DNA of 64,000 bases from Methylococcales bacterium (GCA_028712795.1 JAQTPT010000003.1:62001-126000); one strand, 5' to 3'. Positions 35,078 to 45,125 are shown, counted from the first letter of the stretch. The notes: generated by a model not told the origin, from the sequence alone. Numbers and translations: made by a program.

Positions 35078-37762
35078 ATGTCTATCGTTGTGAACGTCAC
35101 GCCTGCCCAACAGTCAAGGGCGCTCTGGTTAAGTACGGTTGCCTTCACCACCTGTTTTGCAGTCTGGACTATCTTTTCGATCATTGGCCTGCAAATTCAA
35201 AAAGACTTGGGTTTAAGCGAAACCGAATTTGGTTTACTGGTGGGTACCCCTATTCTTTCCGGTTCGTTAATTAGACTGATATTGGGAATTTGGAGCGACC
35301 AATACGGCGGCCGTATCATCTATACCATCGTTATGGTGACAGCAGCCGTAGCGACGTTTTTGCTGACTACGGTTGACACATACATTATGTATTTGGTGGC
35401 GGCATTAGGAATCGGTGTTGCAGGAGGCGCATTTGCCGTGGGTATCGCCTACACTTCGCGTTGGTTTCCCACGGAGAAGCAAGGCACTGCGTTGGGCATT
35501 TTTGGTTTGGGCAATGTTGGAGCGGCAGTCACTAAGTTTACCGCGCCTTTTGTAATGGTGGCTTTTGGTTGGCACGCCGTGGCGCAAACCTGGGGGGCGG
35601 GTTTACTACTGATCGCGGCAATCTTTTGGTTTGGTAGCGAAGATGAGCCCATGCTTAAAGCCAGACGTCTATCGGGTGCCAAGCCGGATTCGTTTATGAA
35701 ACAACTGGAACCGCTTAAAAATATACAGGTTTGGCGGTTTTCGCTGTACTACTTCTGCGTATTTGGCTCTTTTGTTGCCTTGGCGCTCTGGCTCCCGCGT
35801 TATCTGGTTGGCGCCTACGGTTTTGATATTAAAACAGCGGGTATGCTGGCAGCGTCGTTTTCCATTTTTGCCAGTCTGTTTCGTGCGTTGGGTGGCTGGT
35901 TATCTGACCGTTACGGTGCGAGGATGATTATGTACTGGACGTTTATTGTCGCCGCTATTTGCACTTTTTTTCTGTCCTATCCCCCTACCGATTACGTGGT
36001 GCATGGCATTAAAGGGGACATCAGTTTTAGCTTGGCAATCGGTCCGGTGGGTTTTATCTTTCTGATGTCCGTGTTGGGTCTGTTTATGTCGTTTGGCAAG
36101 GCGGCCGTGTACAAACATATTCCGGTTTATTATCCCGCCAATGTCGGCGCGGTGGGTGGCGCTGTCGGCATGATTGGCGGTTTGGGCGGCTTTCTGTTGC
36201 CGTTGACTTTCGGCATGTTGAACGATTTGACCGGTATCTGGAGCAGCTGTTTTATGTTGCTGTTCATATTGGTGATGATCGCACTGACCTGGATGCATTT
36301 TTCCATTGTCCAAATGGAACGTCGCGTGGTACCTGAATTGGCCAGGGTTTCGACCGACTTGCCGGAATTGAGTCATCCTTCTTCTTTGGTACTGACTGAT
36401 TGGAATCCGGAAGATCAAAGCTTCTGGGAAAAGACGGGCAAGCGCATCGCTACGCGTAATTTGTGGATCAGTATTCCGGCCTTATTACTGGCGTTCGCTG
36501 TGTGGATGGTATGGAGCGTGGTGGTTATCAATTTGCCCAGCATCGGTTTTAAATACACCACCAATGAACTGTTTTGGCTGGCGGCACTGCCAGGATTGTC
36601 AGGGGCGACTTTACGGATTTTCTATTCATTCATGGTGCCTATTTTCGGTGGCCGCCGCTGGACAACCATTAGCACCGCCTCGTTGCTGCTGCCGTCAATC
36701 TGGATAGGTTTCGCGGTGCAAAATACCGATACGCCCTACATTTTAATGGCTGTATTAGCCTTATTATGCGGTTTTGGCGGCGGTAATTTTGCTTCCAGCA
36801 TGGCAAATATCAGCTTTTTCTATCCGCAATCCCAAAAAGGGACTGCGCTGGGTTTGAATGCCGGCTTAGGTAATCTGGGCGTCAGCACTGTGCAGTTTGT
36901 GGTGCCGCTGGTTATTGCCGCTGGTGTTTTCGGCTCATGGGGCGGTGATCCGCAGATCTGGATTAAGGCTGGCGTAACTAAAAATATCTGGCTGCAAAAT
37001 GCCGGTTTTATCTGGGTGCCGTTTATTCTTGCGACCAGTATTGCGGCCTGGTTCGGCATGAATGACATAGCCTCGGCTAAAGCGTCGCTTAAAGAGCAAT
37101 CCATCATTTTCAAACGTAACCACAATTGGTTGATGTGCTGGCTGTATACCGGGACTTTCGGTTCATTTATCGGATATTCAGCGGGTTTCCCCATGCTGAT
37201 TAAAATTCTGTTCCCTGATATCAACCCAACTCAATATGCCTTTTTAGGCCCGTTGGTCGGGGCGTTGATAAGACCAGTCGGCGGCTGGCTGGCAGATAAA
37301 CTGGGTGGCGCGCGAGTAACATTATGGAACTTTGTGATTATGATAGCCGCAGTCCTTGGCGTACTGCATTTCATGCCTTCTGCCGGAAATCCCGGCGATT
37401 TCTGGGGCTTTCTTGCCATGTTTATGCTTTTATTTATCACCACGGGTATCGGCAATGGTTCAACTTTCCGCATGATTCCGGTTATTTTTATGACAGAGCG
37501 TCTGCGGGCAGTTAAGGGACAAGCCGAGGAAATTCTGGCTCAAGCAAGAAAGGACGCCGGTAAGGAAGCGGCTGCGGTGCTGGGGTTTAGTTCGGCGGTC
37601 GCGGCTTATGGCGCATTCTTTATCCCCAAGAGTTACGGCACGGCGATCAGTATTACTGGAAGACCGGATGCCGCGTTGTATTGCTTTATTATTTTTTATA
37701 TGACTTGTATAACGATTACCTGGTGGAATTATGCGCGTAAAGAGGCGAGAGTGCCTTGTTGA
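35078..37762 (+). CDS. narK: NarK, fused double nitrate/nitrite transporter
   Basis: An 894-residue protein made of two complete 12-helix MFS units in tandem. The first (about 1-440) has TVAFTTCFAVWTIFSIIGLQ, GVAGGAFAVGIAYTSRWFPT and GLGNVGAAVTKF; the second (from about 470) has LAFAVWMVWSVVVINLPSIG, GFGGGNFASSMANISFFYPQ and LNAGLGNLGVSTVQF, the nitrate signature motifs of NarK1 and NarK2 respectively. Fused NarK1-NarK2 proteins (as in Paracoccus) couple nitrate/H+ symport with nitrate/nitrite antiport. ATG 35078 with AAGGA upstream is chosen; the frame is open to 34952 but those residues are not family-like and overlap the promoter. It heads the nar cluster. Confidence 0.93.
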   Translation: MSIVVNVTPAQQSRALWLSTVAFTTCFAVWTIFSIIGLQIQKDLGLSETEFGLLVGTPILSGSLIRLILGIWSDQYGGRIIYTIVMVTAAVATFLLTTVDTYIMYLVAALGIGVAGGAFAVGIAYTSRWFPTEKQGTALGIFGLGNVGAAVTKFTAPFVMVAFGWHAVAQTWGAGLLLIAAIFWFGSEDEPMLKARRLSGAKPDSFMKQLEPLKNIQVWRFSLYYFCVFGSFVALALWLPRYLVGAYGFDIKTAGMLAASFSIFASLFRALGGWLSDRYGARMIMYWTFIVAAICTFFLSYPPTDYVVHGIKGDISFSLAIGPVGFIFLMSVLGLFMSFGKAAVYKHIPVYYPANVGAVGGAVGMIGGLGGFLLPLTFGMLNDLTGIWSSCFMLLFILVMIALTWMHFSIVQMERRVVPELARVSTDLPELSHPSSLVLTDWNPEDQSFWEKTGKRIATRNLWISIPALLLAFAVWMVWSVVVINLPSIGFKYTTNELFWLAALPGLSGATLRIFYSFMVPIFGGRRWTTISTASLLLPSIWIGFAVQNTDTPYILMAVLALLCGFGGGNFASSMANISFFYPQSQKGTALGLNAGLGNLGVSTVQFVVPLVIAAGVFGSWGGDPQIWIKAGVTKNIWLQNAGFIWVPFILATSIAAWFGMNDIASAKASLKEQSIIFKRNHNWLMCWLYTGTFGSFIGYSAGFPMLIKILFPDINPTQYAFLGPLVGALIRPVGGWLADKLGGARVTLWNFVIMIAAVLGVLHFMPSAGNPGDFWGFLAMFMLLFITTGIGNGSTFRMIPVIFMTERLRAVKGQAEEILAQARKDAGKEAAAVLGFSSAVAAYGAFFIPKSYGTAISITGRPDAALYCFIIFYMTCITITWWNYARKEARVPC

Positions 37763-37784
37763 TCTTTATAAAATAAAAACATAG

Positions 37785-37850
37785 CACCACGAAGACACGA
37801 AGAGCACGATGGGTAAATATAAACTTCGCGATTTTTGTGTTTTCGTGGCG
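37785..37850. repeat. CACGAAG-type hairpin repeat, copy A (narK-narG gap)
   Basis: CACCACGAAGACACGAAGAG at the left is partly complementary to CTTCGCGATTTTTGTGTTTT then CGTGGCG at the right, giving a long imperfect stem. The same CACCACGAAGACACGAAG motif opens the element at 43489. Confidence 0.65.
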
Positions 37851-37914
37851 AATAACAGAATCGGATATGCAGGGCGTAGGCCTGAAGCGTATCAACTTAA
37901 GACATCTCGCCATA

Positions 37915-37970
37915 GGTGAACACGAAGTTTTAGCACTGCTTTTCTTCGTGAACTTCGTGCCTTCGTGGTG
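37915..37970. repeat. CACGAAG-type hairpin repeat, copy B (narK-narG gap)
   Basis: GGTGAACACGAAGTTTTAGC faces CTTCGTGAACTTCGTGCCTT then CGTGGTG; the arms CACGAAG and CTTCGTG pair. It ends 21 bases before the narG start codon, so it could affect narG translation or message stability. Confidence 0.6.
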
Positions 37971-37991
37971 AATAATTAATAGGTAAATTGT

Positions 37992-40900
37992 ATGAGCCAT
38001 TTCCTGGATCGCTTACTGTTTTTCAAGAAAAAAGTAGACACTTTCTCCGGCAATCACGGGGTGGTGACCAATGAAGATCGCAGCTGGGAGAACAGTTATC
38101 GATCGCGCTGGCAACACGACAAAATTGTACGTTCCACGCATGGTGTTAACTGTACGGGATCATGTAGCTGGAAAATTTACGTTAAAAACGGGCTGGTAAC
38201 GTGGGAAACTCAGCAAACGGATTATCCGCGTACCCGCCCTGATTTGCCGAATCACGAACCGCGCGGTTGTCCACGCGGCGCGAGTTATTCCTGGTATTTG
38301 TACAGCGCCAACCGGCTCAAATATCCGATGATACGCGGGCGCTTGGTCAGGATGTGGCGTGAGGCCAGGCTGACGCTGGAGCCGGTTGAGGCTTGGGCAT
38401 CGATAGTTGAAGATCTTGTAAAAAGCACAGAATACAAATCCAAAAGAGGCCTGGGCGGCCTGGTTCGCGCCAACTGGGAAGAAGTGAACGAAATCATCGC
38501 AGCGGCCAATATTTACACAGTAAAAACTTTCGGCCCCGACCGTATTATCGGTTTTTCACCCATTCCCGCAATGTCCATGGTTTCCTATGCGGCAGGTAGT
38601 CGTTATTTGTCGCTGATCGGAGGCGTGAGCATGAGTTTTTACGACTGGTATTGCGATTTGCCGCCCGCGTCGCCGCAAACCTGGGGCGAACAAACCGACG
38701 TGCCTGAGTCGGCGGATTGGTATAACGCCGGATTCTTGATGCTGTGGGGCTCAAACGTGCCGCAAACCCGGACGCCCGACGCCCATTTTATGACCGAGGC
38801 GCGCTATAAAGGCGCAAAAGTCGTGGTGGTCAGTCCCGATTATTCGGAAGCCAGCAAATTCGCCGATTTATGGCTGCATCCGAAGCAAGGCACCGATGCC
38901 GCTCTGGCGATGGCGATAGGGCATGTGATCCTGAAAGAATTCCATGTTGAACGGCAAAGCCCCTATTTTAACCAGTATGTGCGCGAAAATACCGACCTGC
39001 CGTTTCTGGTGATGTTGAAAGAACAGGACGGCTGCTATGTGCAGGACCGTTTCTTGAGGGCTTCAGATTTCATAGGACAGTTGGGGCAAGACAATAACCC
39101 GGATTGGAAAACCGTTGCATACGATGAAATCAATGGACAGATAGTCCCACCTTGCGGTTCTATCGGGTTTCGTTGGGGCGAAAGCGGGCATTGGAATATT
39201 GAACAAAAAACCGTAGACAATCAGGCAGTCAAATTACGCCTGAGTTTGATCGATACTAAAGATGACGTTGCCAGCGTTGGCTTCCCCTATTTTGGCGGCT
39301 CTGAACATCCGCATTTTACGCATTCGACCCATGCTGCGATTCAAAAGCGCAATGTGCCGGTCAAAAAAATCACCCTGTTGGATGGGTCGGAAGTATTCGC
39401 TACCACGGTATTTGATTTGCTGGTTGCCAATTACGGTGTAGACCGAGGCCTAGGCGATGTCGCCGGTAAAAAAGGGTGCGGCGGCAATGTCGCGTCTTCT
39501 TTTGATGAAGATGTTCCGTACACCCCTGCGTGGCAGGAAAAAATCACCGGTGTCTCACGGCAGAACGTTATTGCCGTAGCGCGGGAGTTTGCCACCAACG
39601 CCGAAAAGACCCAGGGTCGCTCAATGGTTATTTTGGGTGCGGGTATTAATCACTGGTATCACATGGACATGAATTACCGCGGCATCATGAATATGTTGAT
39701 GCTGTGCGGCTGCGTCGGGCAGTCCGGTGGCGGTTGGGCGCATTATGTGGGACAGGAAAAACTGCGTCCGCAAACCGGCTGGTTGCCGCTGGCGTTTGGC
39801 CTGGACTGGAAACGTCCACCCCGGCAAATGAACAGCACCTCGTTTTTCTACAATCACACCAGCCAATGGCGTTACGAAAAACTCAAAGTCAGCGAGATTT
39901 TATCGCCAACCGCCAATCCTGACGACTGGCAAGGCAGTTTGATCGATTTTAACGTGCGCTCCGAGCGCATGGGCTGGTTGCCGTCTGCGCCGCAATTGCA
40001 AACCAATCCTCTGCAGGTAGTACGGAATGCAGAAGCCGCAGGCAAAGCGCCCGCCGATTACGTTGTGGAAAGCCTGAAAGATGGCACATTAAAAATGTCC
40101 TGCGAAGACCCGGATAATCCGCAAAACTTTCCGCGCAATATGTTTGTGTGGCGCTCCAATTTATTGGGTTCATCGGGCAAAGGCCATGAATACTTCCTGA
40201 AGTATTTGTTGGGTACGCAACACGGCTTGCAAGGCAAAGATCTGGGCGATGATAGCAATAAGCCCTCGGAAGTCGAATGGCATGAAACTGCCGCAGAAGG
40301 CAAACTCGATTTGCTGGTTACCCTGGATTTTCGGATGTCCACGACCTGTTTGTATTCGGATATTATTCTGCCGACCGCAACCTGGTATGAGAAAAACGAC
40401 CTGAACACCTCGGATATGCACCCGTTTATTCATCCTTTGTCCAAGGCCGTCGACCCGGCCTGGGAATCACGTTCCGATTGGGATATTTATAAAGGCATTG
40501 CCAAAAAATTCTCGGAATTAACGGTAGGGCATTTAGGACTGGAAAAAGATATAGTCGCCGTGCCGATTCTGCATGACACACCGGCAGAACTGGCGCAGCC
40601 GCTGGACGTCAAGGATTGGAAGAAAGGCGAATGCGAACCGGTTCCGGGTAAAACCATGCCGTCCCTGGTGGTGGTTGAACGTGATTATCCGAACACCTAC
40701 AAGATGTTCACTTCGCTGGGGCCGTTATTGAGCAAAATCGGAAATGGCGGCAAAGGCATAGCCTGGAACACCGAAACTGAAGTCAAGCAGTTGGGCGAAC
40801 TGAATCGACTGGTCACCGGCGAAGGCATCAGCAAAGGCTTGCCGCGTATTGAATCCGATATTGATGCGACTGAAGTCATCCTGATGCTGGCGCCGGAAAC

Positions 40901-41753
40901 CAATGGCCATGTCGCCGTTAAAGCCTGGGAGGCGTTGAGCAAAATCACCGGACGGGATCATACCCATCTGGCCTTGCCGCGTGAAGACGACAAAATCCGT
41001 TTCCGTGACGTACAGGCGCAGCCGCGCAAGATTATCTCCTCGCCGACCTGGAGCGGTCTGGAATCGGAGCAAGTCTGCTACAACGCCTGTTACACCAATG
41101 TCCATGAGCGGATTCCGTGGCGCACACTGACCGGTCGCCAGCAGTTTTATCAGGATCATAGCTGGATGCGGGCATTCGGCGAAACTTTGTGTGTTTATAA
41201 ACCGCCAGTCGATACCCGTTCGATTACGCCGATACTGGGTCAAAAACCCAACGGTAATGACGAGCTGGTGTTGAATTTCATCACACCGCACCAGAAGTGG
41301 GGCATACACAGCACCTATACCGATAACCTGTTGATGCTGACTTTGTCACGCGGCGGGCCAATCGTGTGGATGGGCGAAATTGATGCGGCGAAAGTTGGCA
41401 TTAAAGACAATGACTGGATAGAAGCGTTTAATGTCAACGGCGCGTTGGTTGCCAGAGCAGTCGTCAGTCAGCGCGTTCCCGAAGGCCTGTGCATGATGTA
41501 TCACGCCCAGGAAAAAACAGTCAATACGCCTGGCTCGGAAACTACCGGCGGACGCGGCGGCATTCATAATTCGGTAACCCGGGCGACGCTTAAACCCACG
41601 CACATGATCGGCGGCTACGCTCAGCTAAGTTACGGTTTTAACTATTACGGCACGGTCGGTTCAAATCGGGATGAGTTTGTAATTATCCGCAAAATGAGCA
41701 AGGTGGATTGGCTGGAAGAACCCAGTCAAGATGCGAAGTCAGAACAAGCGTAG
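37992..41753 (+). CDS. narG: Respiratory nitrate reductase alpha subunit
   Basis: A 1253-residue molybdo-bis-MGD enzyme reducing nitrate to nitrite on the cytoplasmic side of the inner membrane. The FS0 cluster ligands are His50, Cys54, Cys58 (STHGVNCTGSCSW) and Cys93 (PRGCPRGAS). The region SFYDWYCDLPPASPQTWGEQ includes Asp222, the molybdenum ligand position of E. coli NarG. GSNVPQTRTPDAHF and VTLDFRMSTTCLYSDIILPT are also conserved. Length equals E. coli NarG (1247). No twin-arginine signal is seen, as expected for membrane-bound Nar. Followed by narH after 63 bases. Confidence 0.97.
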   Translation: MSHFLDRLLFFKKKVDTFSGNHGVVTNEDRSWENSYRSRWQHDKIVRSTHGVNCTGSCSWKIYVKNGLVTWETQQTDYPRTRPDLPNHEPRGCPRGASYSWYLYSANRLKYPMIRGRLVRMWREARLTLEPVEAWASIVEDLVKSTEYKSKRGLGGLVRANWEEVNEIIAAANIYTVKTFGPDRIIGFSPIPAMSMVSYAAGSRYLSLIGGVSMSFYDWYCDLPPASPQTWGEQTDVPESADWYNAGFLMLWGSNVPQTRTPDAHFMTEARYKGAKVVVVSPDYSEASKFADLWLHPKQGTDAALAMAIGHVILKEFHVERQSPYFNQYVRENTDLPFLVMLKEQDGCYVQDRFLRASDFIGQLGQDNNPDWKTVAYDEINGQIVPPCGSIGFRWGESGHWNIEQKTVDNQAVKLRLSLIDTKDDVASVGFPYFGGSEHPHFTHSTHAAIQKRNVPVKKITLLDGSEVFATTVFDLLVANYGVDRGLGDVAGKKGCGGNVASSFDEDVPYTPAWQEKITGVSRQNVIAVAREFATNAEKTQGRSMVILGAGINHWYHMDMNYRGIMNMLMLCGCVGQSGGGWAHYVGQEKLRPQTGWLPLAFGLDWKRPPRQMNSTSFFYNHTSQWRYEKLKVSEILSPTANPDDWQGSLIDFNVRSERMGWLPSAPQLQTNPLQVVRNAEAAGKAPADYVVESLKDGTLKMSCEDPDNPQNFPRNMFVWRSNLLGSSGKGHEYFLKYLLGTQHGLQGKDLGDDSNKPSEVEWHETAAEGKLDLLVTLDFRMSTTCLYSDIILPTATWYEKNDLNTSDMHPFIHPLSKAVDPAWESRSDWDIYKGIAKKFSELTVGHLGLEKDIVAVPILHDTPAELAQPLDVKDWKKGECEPVPGKTMPSLVVVERDYPNTYKMFTSLGPLLSKIGNGGKGIAWNTETEVKQLGELNRLVTGEGISKGLPRIESDIDATEVILMLAPETNGHVAVKAWEALSKITGRDHTHLALPREDDKIRFRDVQAQPRKIISSPTWSGLESEQVCYNACYTNVHERIPWRTLTGRQQFYQDHSWMRAFGETLCVYKPPVDTRSITPILGQKPNGNDELVLNFITPHQKWGIHSTYTDNLLMLTLSRGGPIVWMGEIDAAKVGIKDNDWIEAFNVNGALVARAVVSQRVPEGLCMMYHAQEKTVNTPGSETTGGRGGIHNSVTRATLKPTHMIGGYAQLSYGFNYYGTVGSNRDEFVIIRKMSKVDWLEEPSQDAKSEQA

Positions 41754-41816
41754 GCCGGGTTAGCAATAGCGTAACCCGGCATGATTAGCCAAGACATTAA
41801 GTAAGAGGAAGTAAAA

Positions 41817-43451
41817 ATGACTAATTTGTCTGGAACAAATTTGGACAGCGAAGCAGATTCCGCAGGAACGCGATCAAGGAAAGGAGTGCGCAATATTCGC
41901 GCACAAATAGGCATGGTGTTAAATCTGGACAAGTGTATCGGTTGTCACACCTGCTCGGTTACCTGTAAAAACGTCTGGACGTCGCGTAAAGGGGTTGAAT
42001 ATGCCTGGTTTAATAATGTTGAAACCAAGCCCGGCATTGGCTTTCCTCAGCAATGGGAAAATCAGGAGAAATGGAACGGCGGCTGGCTACGAGAAATCAA
42101 CGGTAAGATAGAGCCGCGTCAAGGCGGTAAGCTCAAGAATTTGCGTAATATTTTCGGCAATCCCGATTTACCCGAAATTGACGATTATTACGAACCGTTC
42201 GATTTTGATTACCAACATTTACACACCGCCAAAGAATCGAAAAATCCGCCTACTGCACGGCCCTATTCGGTGATTACCGGCGAGCGCATGAAAAAAATTG
42301 AAGGCGGCCCGAACTGGGAGGAAATTCTGGGTACGGAATTTTCATCACGCTCGCGAGATACCAATTTCGATAACATCCAGAAAGAGATGTACGGTGAATT
42401 TGAAAACACCTTCATGATGTATTTGCCGCGTTTATGCGAACACTGCCTTAATCCTACCTGTGTCGCTGCCTGTCCGAGCGGCTCAATCTACAAGCGGGAA
42501 GAAGACGGCATCGTATTGATCGACCAGGACAAATGCCGGGGCTGGCGCATGTGCGTTTCCGCCTGTCCGTACAAGAAAATCTATTACAACTGGGAAACCG
42601 GAAAATCGGAAAAATGCACGTTCTGTTATCCGCGTATCGAAGCCGGAGAACCTACGGTTTGCTCGGAAACCTGCGTCGGGCGCATTCGTTATTTAGGCGT
42701 ATTGCTGTATGACGCCGACCGGATAGAAGAAGCGGCCAGCTGCGAGAATGAGCAGGACTTGTACCAACAACAGTTGGAAATTTTTCTCGATCCGTTTGAC
42801 GAGGAAGTGATAGCGGAGGCACGAGCCGCCGGTATTCCAGAATCCTGGTTAACGGCCGCGCAAGAATCGCCGGTTTATAAAATGGCGATAGACTGGAAAG
42901 TGGCTTTTCCATTGCACCCGGAATTTCGCACACTGCCGATGGTGTGGTATGTGCCGCCGCTATCACCGATTCAATCGGCGGCCGAAAACGACCAGATCGG
43001 CATGGATGGTGATATTCCCGATGTTCGTTCCTTGCGTATTCCGGTACAGTATCTGGCCAATTTACTGACAGCGGGTAAAGAAGAACCCGTCGTGTTGGGC
43101 CTGGAGCGAATGCTGGCGATGCGTGCTTACATGCGCAGCCTTACCGTCGATGGCGTGGTCAATACTGCCGTATTGGAACGCGTCGGTTTGACCCGGTTGC
43201 AGGTTGAAGAAATGTATCGTTATATGGCGATTGCCAATTACGAAGACCGTTTTGTCATTCCAACCAGTCATCGTGAATACGCCAGCTCAACCTTCGATGC
43301 TTATGGCGAGCAAGGCGGCTGCGGTTTCAGTTTCGGCAGCGGCTGTTCTACGGGCAATACCGAGACCAATTTGTTTGGCGGCAACAGCAAGCCGCAACGC
43401 AGCGGCGGCATTCCGGTCAAGATTCCCATTAAAGTCGAACCGGCAAAATAA
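41817..43451 (+). CDS. narH: Respiratory nitrate reductase beta subunit
   Basis: A 544-residue iron-sulfur subunit passing electrons from NarI to NarG. Cluster motifs: CIGCHTCSVTCKNVW near the N-terminus, LCEHCLNPTCVAACPSG, CRGWRMCVSACPYKK (Trp in place of one Cys, as in the [3Fe-4S] site of NarH) and CTFCYPRIEAGEPTVCSETC. The N-terminus is about 28 residues longer than E. coli NarH (MTNLSGTNLDSEADSAGTRS precedes the conserved IGMVLNLDKCIGC); GAGGAAG before ATG 41817 supports this start. The C-terminus ends in a Gly/Asn/Ser-rich segment with a CGFSFGSGCSTG motif. Confidence 0.97.
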   Translation: MTNLSGTNLDSEADSAGTRSRKGVRNIRAQIGMVLNLDKCIGCHTCSVTCKNVWTSRKGVEYAWFNNVETKPGIGFPQQWENQEKWNGGWLREINGKIEPRQGGKLKNLRNIFGNPDLPEIDDYYEPFDFDYQHLHTAKESKNPPTARPYSVITGERMKKIEGGPNWEEILGTEFSSRSRDTNFDNIQKEMYGEFENTFMMYLPRLCEHCLNPTCVAACPSGSIYKREEDGIVLIDQDKCRGWRMCVSACPYKKIYYNWETGKSEKCTFCYPRIEAGEPTVCSETCVGRIRYLGVLLYDADRIEEAASCENEQDLYQQQLEIFLDPFDEEVIAEARAAGIPESWLTAAQESPVYKMAIDWKVAFPLHPEFRTLPMVWYVPPLSPIQSAAENDQIGMDGDIPDVRSLRIPVQYLANLLTAGKEEPVVLGLERMLAMRAYMRSLTVDGVVNTAVLERVGLTRLQVEEMYRYMAIANYEDRFVIPTSHREYASSTFDAYGEQGGCGFSFGSGCSTGNTETNLFGGNSKPQRSGGIPVKIPIKVEPAK

Positions 43452-43488
43452 AGGTCTGTTTTTTATCAGGTATCAAATAAAGACATTT

Positions 43489-43576
43489 CACCACGAAGAC
43501 ACGAAGTTCACGAAGTTCACGAAGTTCACGAAGAAAGACAAGGTAAAAACTTCGTGTTCTTCGTGTCTTCGTGGTG
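43489..43576. repeat. CACGAAG-type hairpin repeat, copy C (narH-narJ gap)
   Basis: CACCACGAAGACACGAAG at the left pairs with CTTCGTGTCTTCGTGGTG at the right, a perfect 18-base inverted repeat. Inside the left arm the nonamer TTCACGAAG is repeated three times in tandem (43507-43533), and a further CTTCGTGTT faces it. The element fills most of the 156-base gap between narH and narJ. Confidence 0.85.
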
Positions 43577-43607
43577 ATACATCAATCTATTTAGACTGTA
43601 AATCATT

Positions 43608-44312
43608 ATGCAAACCCTAAAAGTTCTATCGTTATTGCTGAGCTATCCCGAAGCTGAGATGCTGGCCGCTTTAGACGAAATGGCGGAGGTCGTCGAACAG
43701 GAAAACCTGTTGCCGGACGACCATAAAAAATCCGTGCTGGCGCTGATCGATTCTTATCGTGGCATAGACCTGTTGGATAGCCAAGAAGATTATGTGGCGT
43801 TATTCGATCGGGGACGGTTTTTGTCTTTGCATATTTTTGAGCATGTACACGGCGAGTCGCGCGACCGGGGGCAGGCCATGGTTAATCTGCTGCAAATGTA
43901 TGAAGCGCACGGCTTTGAAATGTCCACGCATGAATTGCCGGATTATATTCCGCTATTTTTGGAGTTTCTGTCGCAACAAGAACAGACGGAAGCTGCACAG
44001 TTATTGCATGACGCGATGCCGGTGTTAAGTTTGCTGGGTGCACGGTTAACCGAACGCGGTAGCGAGTTTAGCGCAATTTTTGACGCATTGGCAGGTTTTG
44101 CAGGCGAGCCTGAAGCGCTGGCAGAAATTCGTCAGCAAGTTGCCACCGAAGGGGCAGATGAAACCCTGGTCAACATGGATGAAATATGGGAAGAAGAAGC
44201 CGTCAGTTTTATGGGGGCAGGCGATGTGTGCAAAAGCCAAACAGCTACCGTCAGTCCAATCACCATTACGCCGCGCGATCAGTATTTAAAACCGCAAAAC
44301 CGTTCCCTTTGA
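43608..44312 (+). CDS. narJ: Nitrate reductase assembly chaperone NarJ
   Basis: A 234-residue cytoplasmic chaperone that inserts molybdenum cofactor into NarGH and guides it to NarI. The pattern LKVLSLLLSYPEAEMLAALD, YVALFDRGRFLSLHIFEHVH with GESRDRGQAMVNLL and the ELPDYIPLFLEFLS motif are characteristic of NarJ (TorD-like helical fold). It is separated from narH by a long hairpin repeat, but narI follows 12 bases downstream. The start at ATG 43608 places family homology at residue 1. Confidence 0.94.
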   Translation: MQTLKVLSLLLSYPEAEMLAALDEMAEVVEQENLLPDDHKKSVLALIDSYRGIDLLDSQEDYVALFDRGRFLSLHIFEHVHGESRDRGQAMVNLLQMYEAHGFEMSTHELPDYIPLFLEFLSQQEQTEAAQLLHDAMPVLSLLGARLTERGSEFSAIFDALAGFAGEPEALAEIRQQVATEGADETLVNMDEIWEEEAVSFMGAGDVCKSQTATVSPITITPRDQYLKPQNRSL

Positions 44313-44324
44313 AGGAGTTATTTC

Positions 44325-45002
44325 ATGAATTATCTTAATACCTTATTATTTGGTTATTACCCCTATATAGCGATCAGCGTTTTTATAATCGGCAGCATAG
44401 CCCGTTATGACCGTGATCAATACACCTGGCGCACGGGTTCCAGCCAATTTCTACGCGCCAAAGAACTAAGACTGGGCAGCAATCTATTTCATATCGGTAT
44501 ATTGTTGCTGTTTGTCGGACATTTCGCTGGCTTATTGACGCCGCCAGCGATTTATCACGGCTTGGGCTTGTCCACATCGGCCAAGCAAATACTGGCTGTT
44601 GTAGCCGGTGGCATTTTTGGCGGAATTTGTGCCAAAGGCATCTACATATTGATACGCCGTCGCTTAACTGATGCCCGCATTCGTGCAACCAGCAGCCGCA
44701 TGGACATTTTTATTTTATTGCTGATTGGCGTGCAGTTGGCTCTGGGTCTGCTGACCTTACCCATTTCAATTTACCATTCTGATGGTTCGAACATGTTGTT
44801 GCTGTCGGAATGGGCACAACGCATTGTTACTTTTCGTAGTGGCGCTGCTGATCAAATCAGCAATATCGGGATTGTCTTTAAATTACATTTGTTTTTGGGC
44901 ATGACCTTATTTCTGGTTTTTCCCTTCAGTCGTCTGATTCATGTGTGGAGCGTTCCGCTGGGCTATGTTACCCGCCCTTATCAAGTGGTTCGAAGACGTT
45001 GA
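44325..45002 (+). CDS. narI: Respiratory nitrate reductase gamma subunit (cytochrome b)
   Basis: A 225-residue membrane protein with five helices that binds two b hemes and oxidises quinol. NTLLFGYYPYIAISVFIIGS, RYDRDQYTWRTGSSQFLRAK, the heme histidines in NLFHIGILLLFVGHFAGLL, and the last pair in KLHLFLGMTLFLVFPFSRLI then HVWSVP fit NarI. GAAGGAG lies seven bases before ATG. It completes narGHJI; nirK follows after 123 bases with no obvious terminator between. Confidence 0.96.
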   Translation: MNYLNTLLFGYYPYIAISVFIIGSIARYDRDQYTWRTGSSQFLRAKELRLGSNLFHIGILLLFVGHFAGLLTPPAIYHGLGLSTSAKQILAVVAGGIFGGICAKGIYILIRRRLTDARIRATSSRMDIFILLLIGVQLALGLLTLPISIYHSDGSNMLLLSEWAQRIVTFRSGAADQISNIGIVFKLHLFLGMTLFLVFPFSRLIHVWSVPLGYVTRPYQVVRRR

Positions 45003-45125
45003 GGGGTTATACCCCAGCAACAATTGTAGTGCCCTGCTTACAGTCATGCCCGCAAGCGATACGAGCTTTTAACTATGATCAGTAACCCTCCCCCTCCCAC
45101 GACCTTTTACATAAGAAATCACGCC

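Noticed and set aside
43489..43576. CRISPR array
   Set aside because: The CACGAAG repeats are nine-base tandem units and inverted arms with no spacers of constant length, and no cas genes are near.
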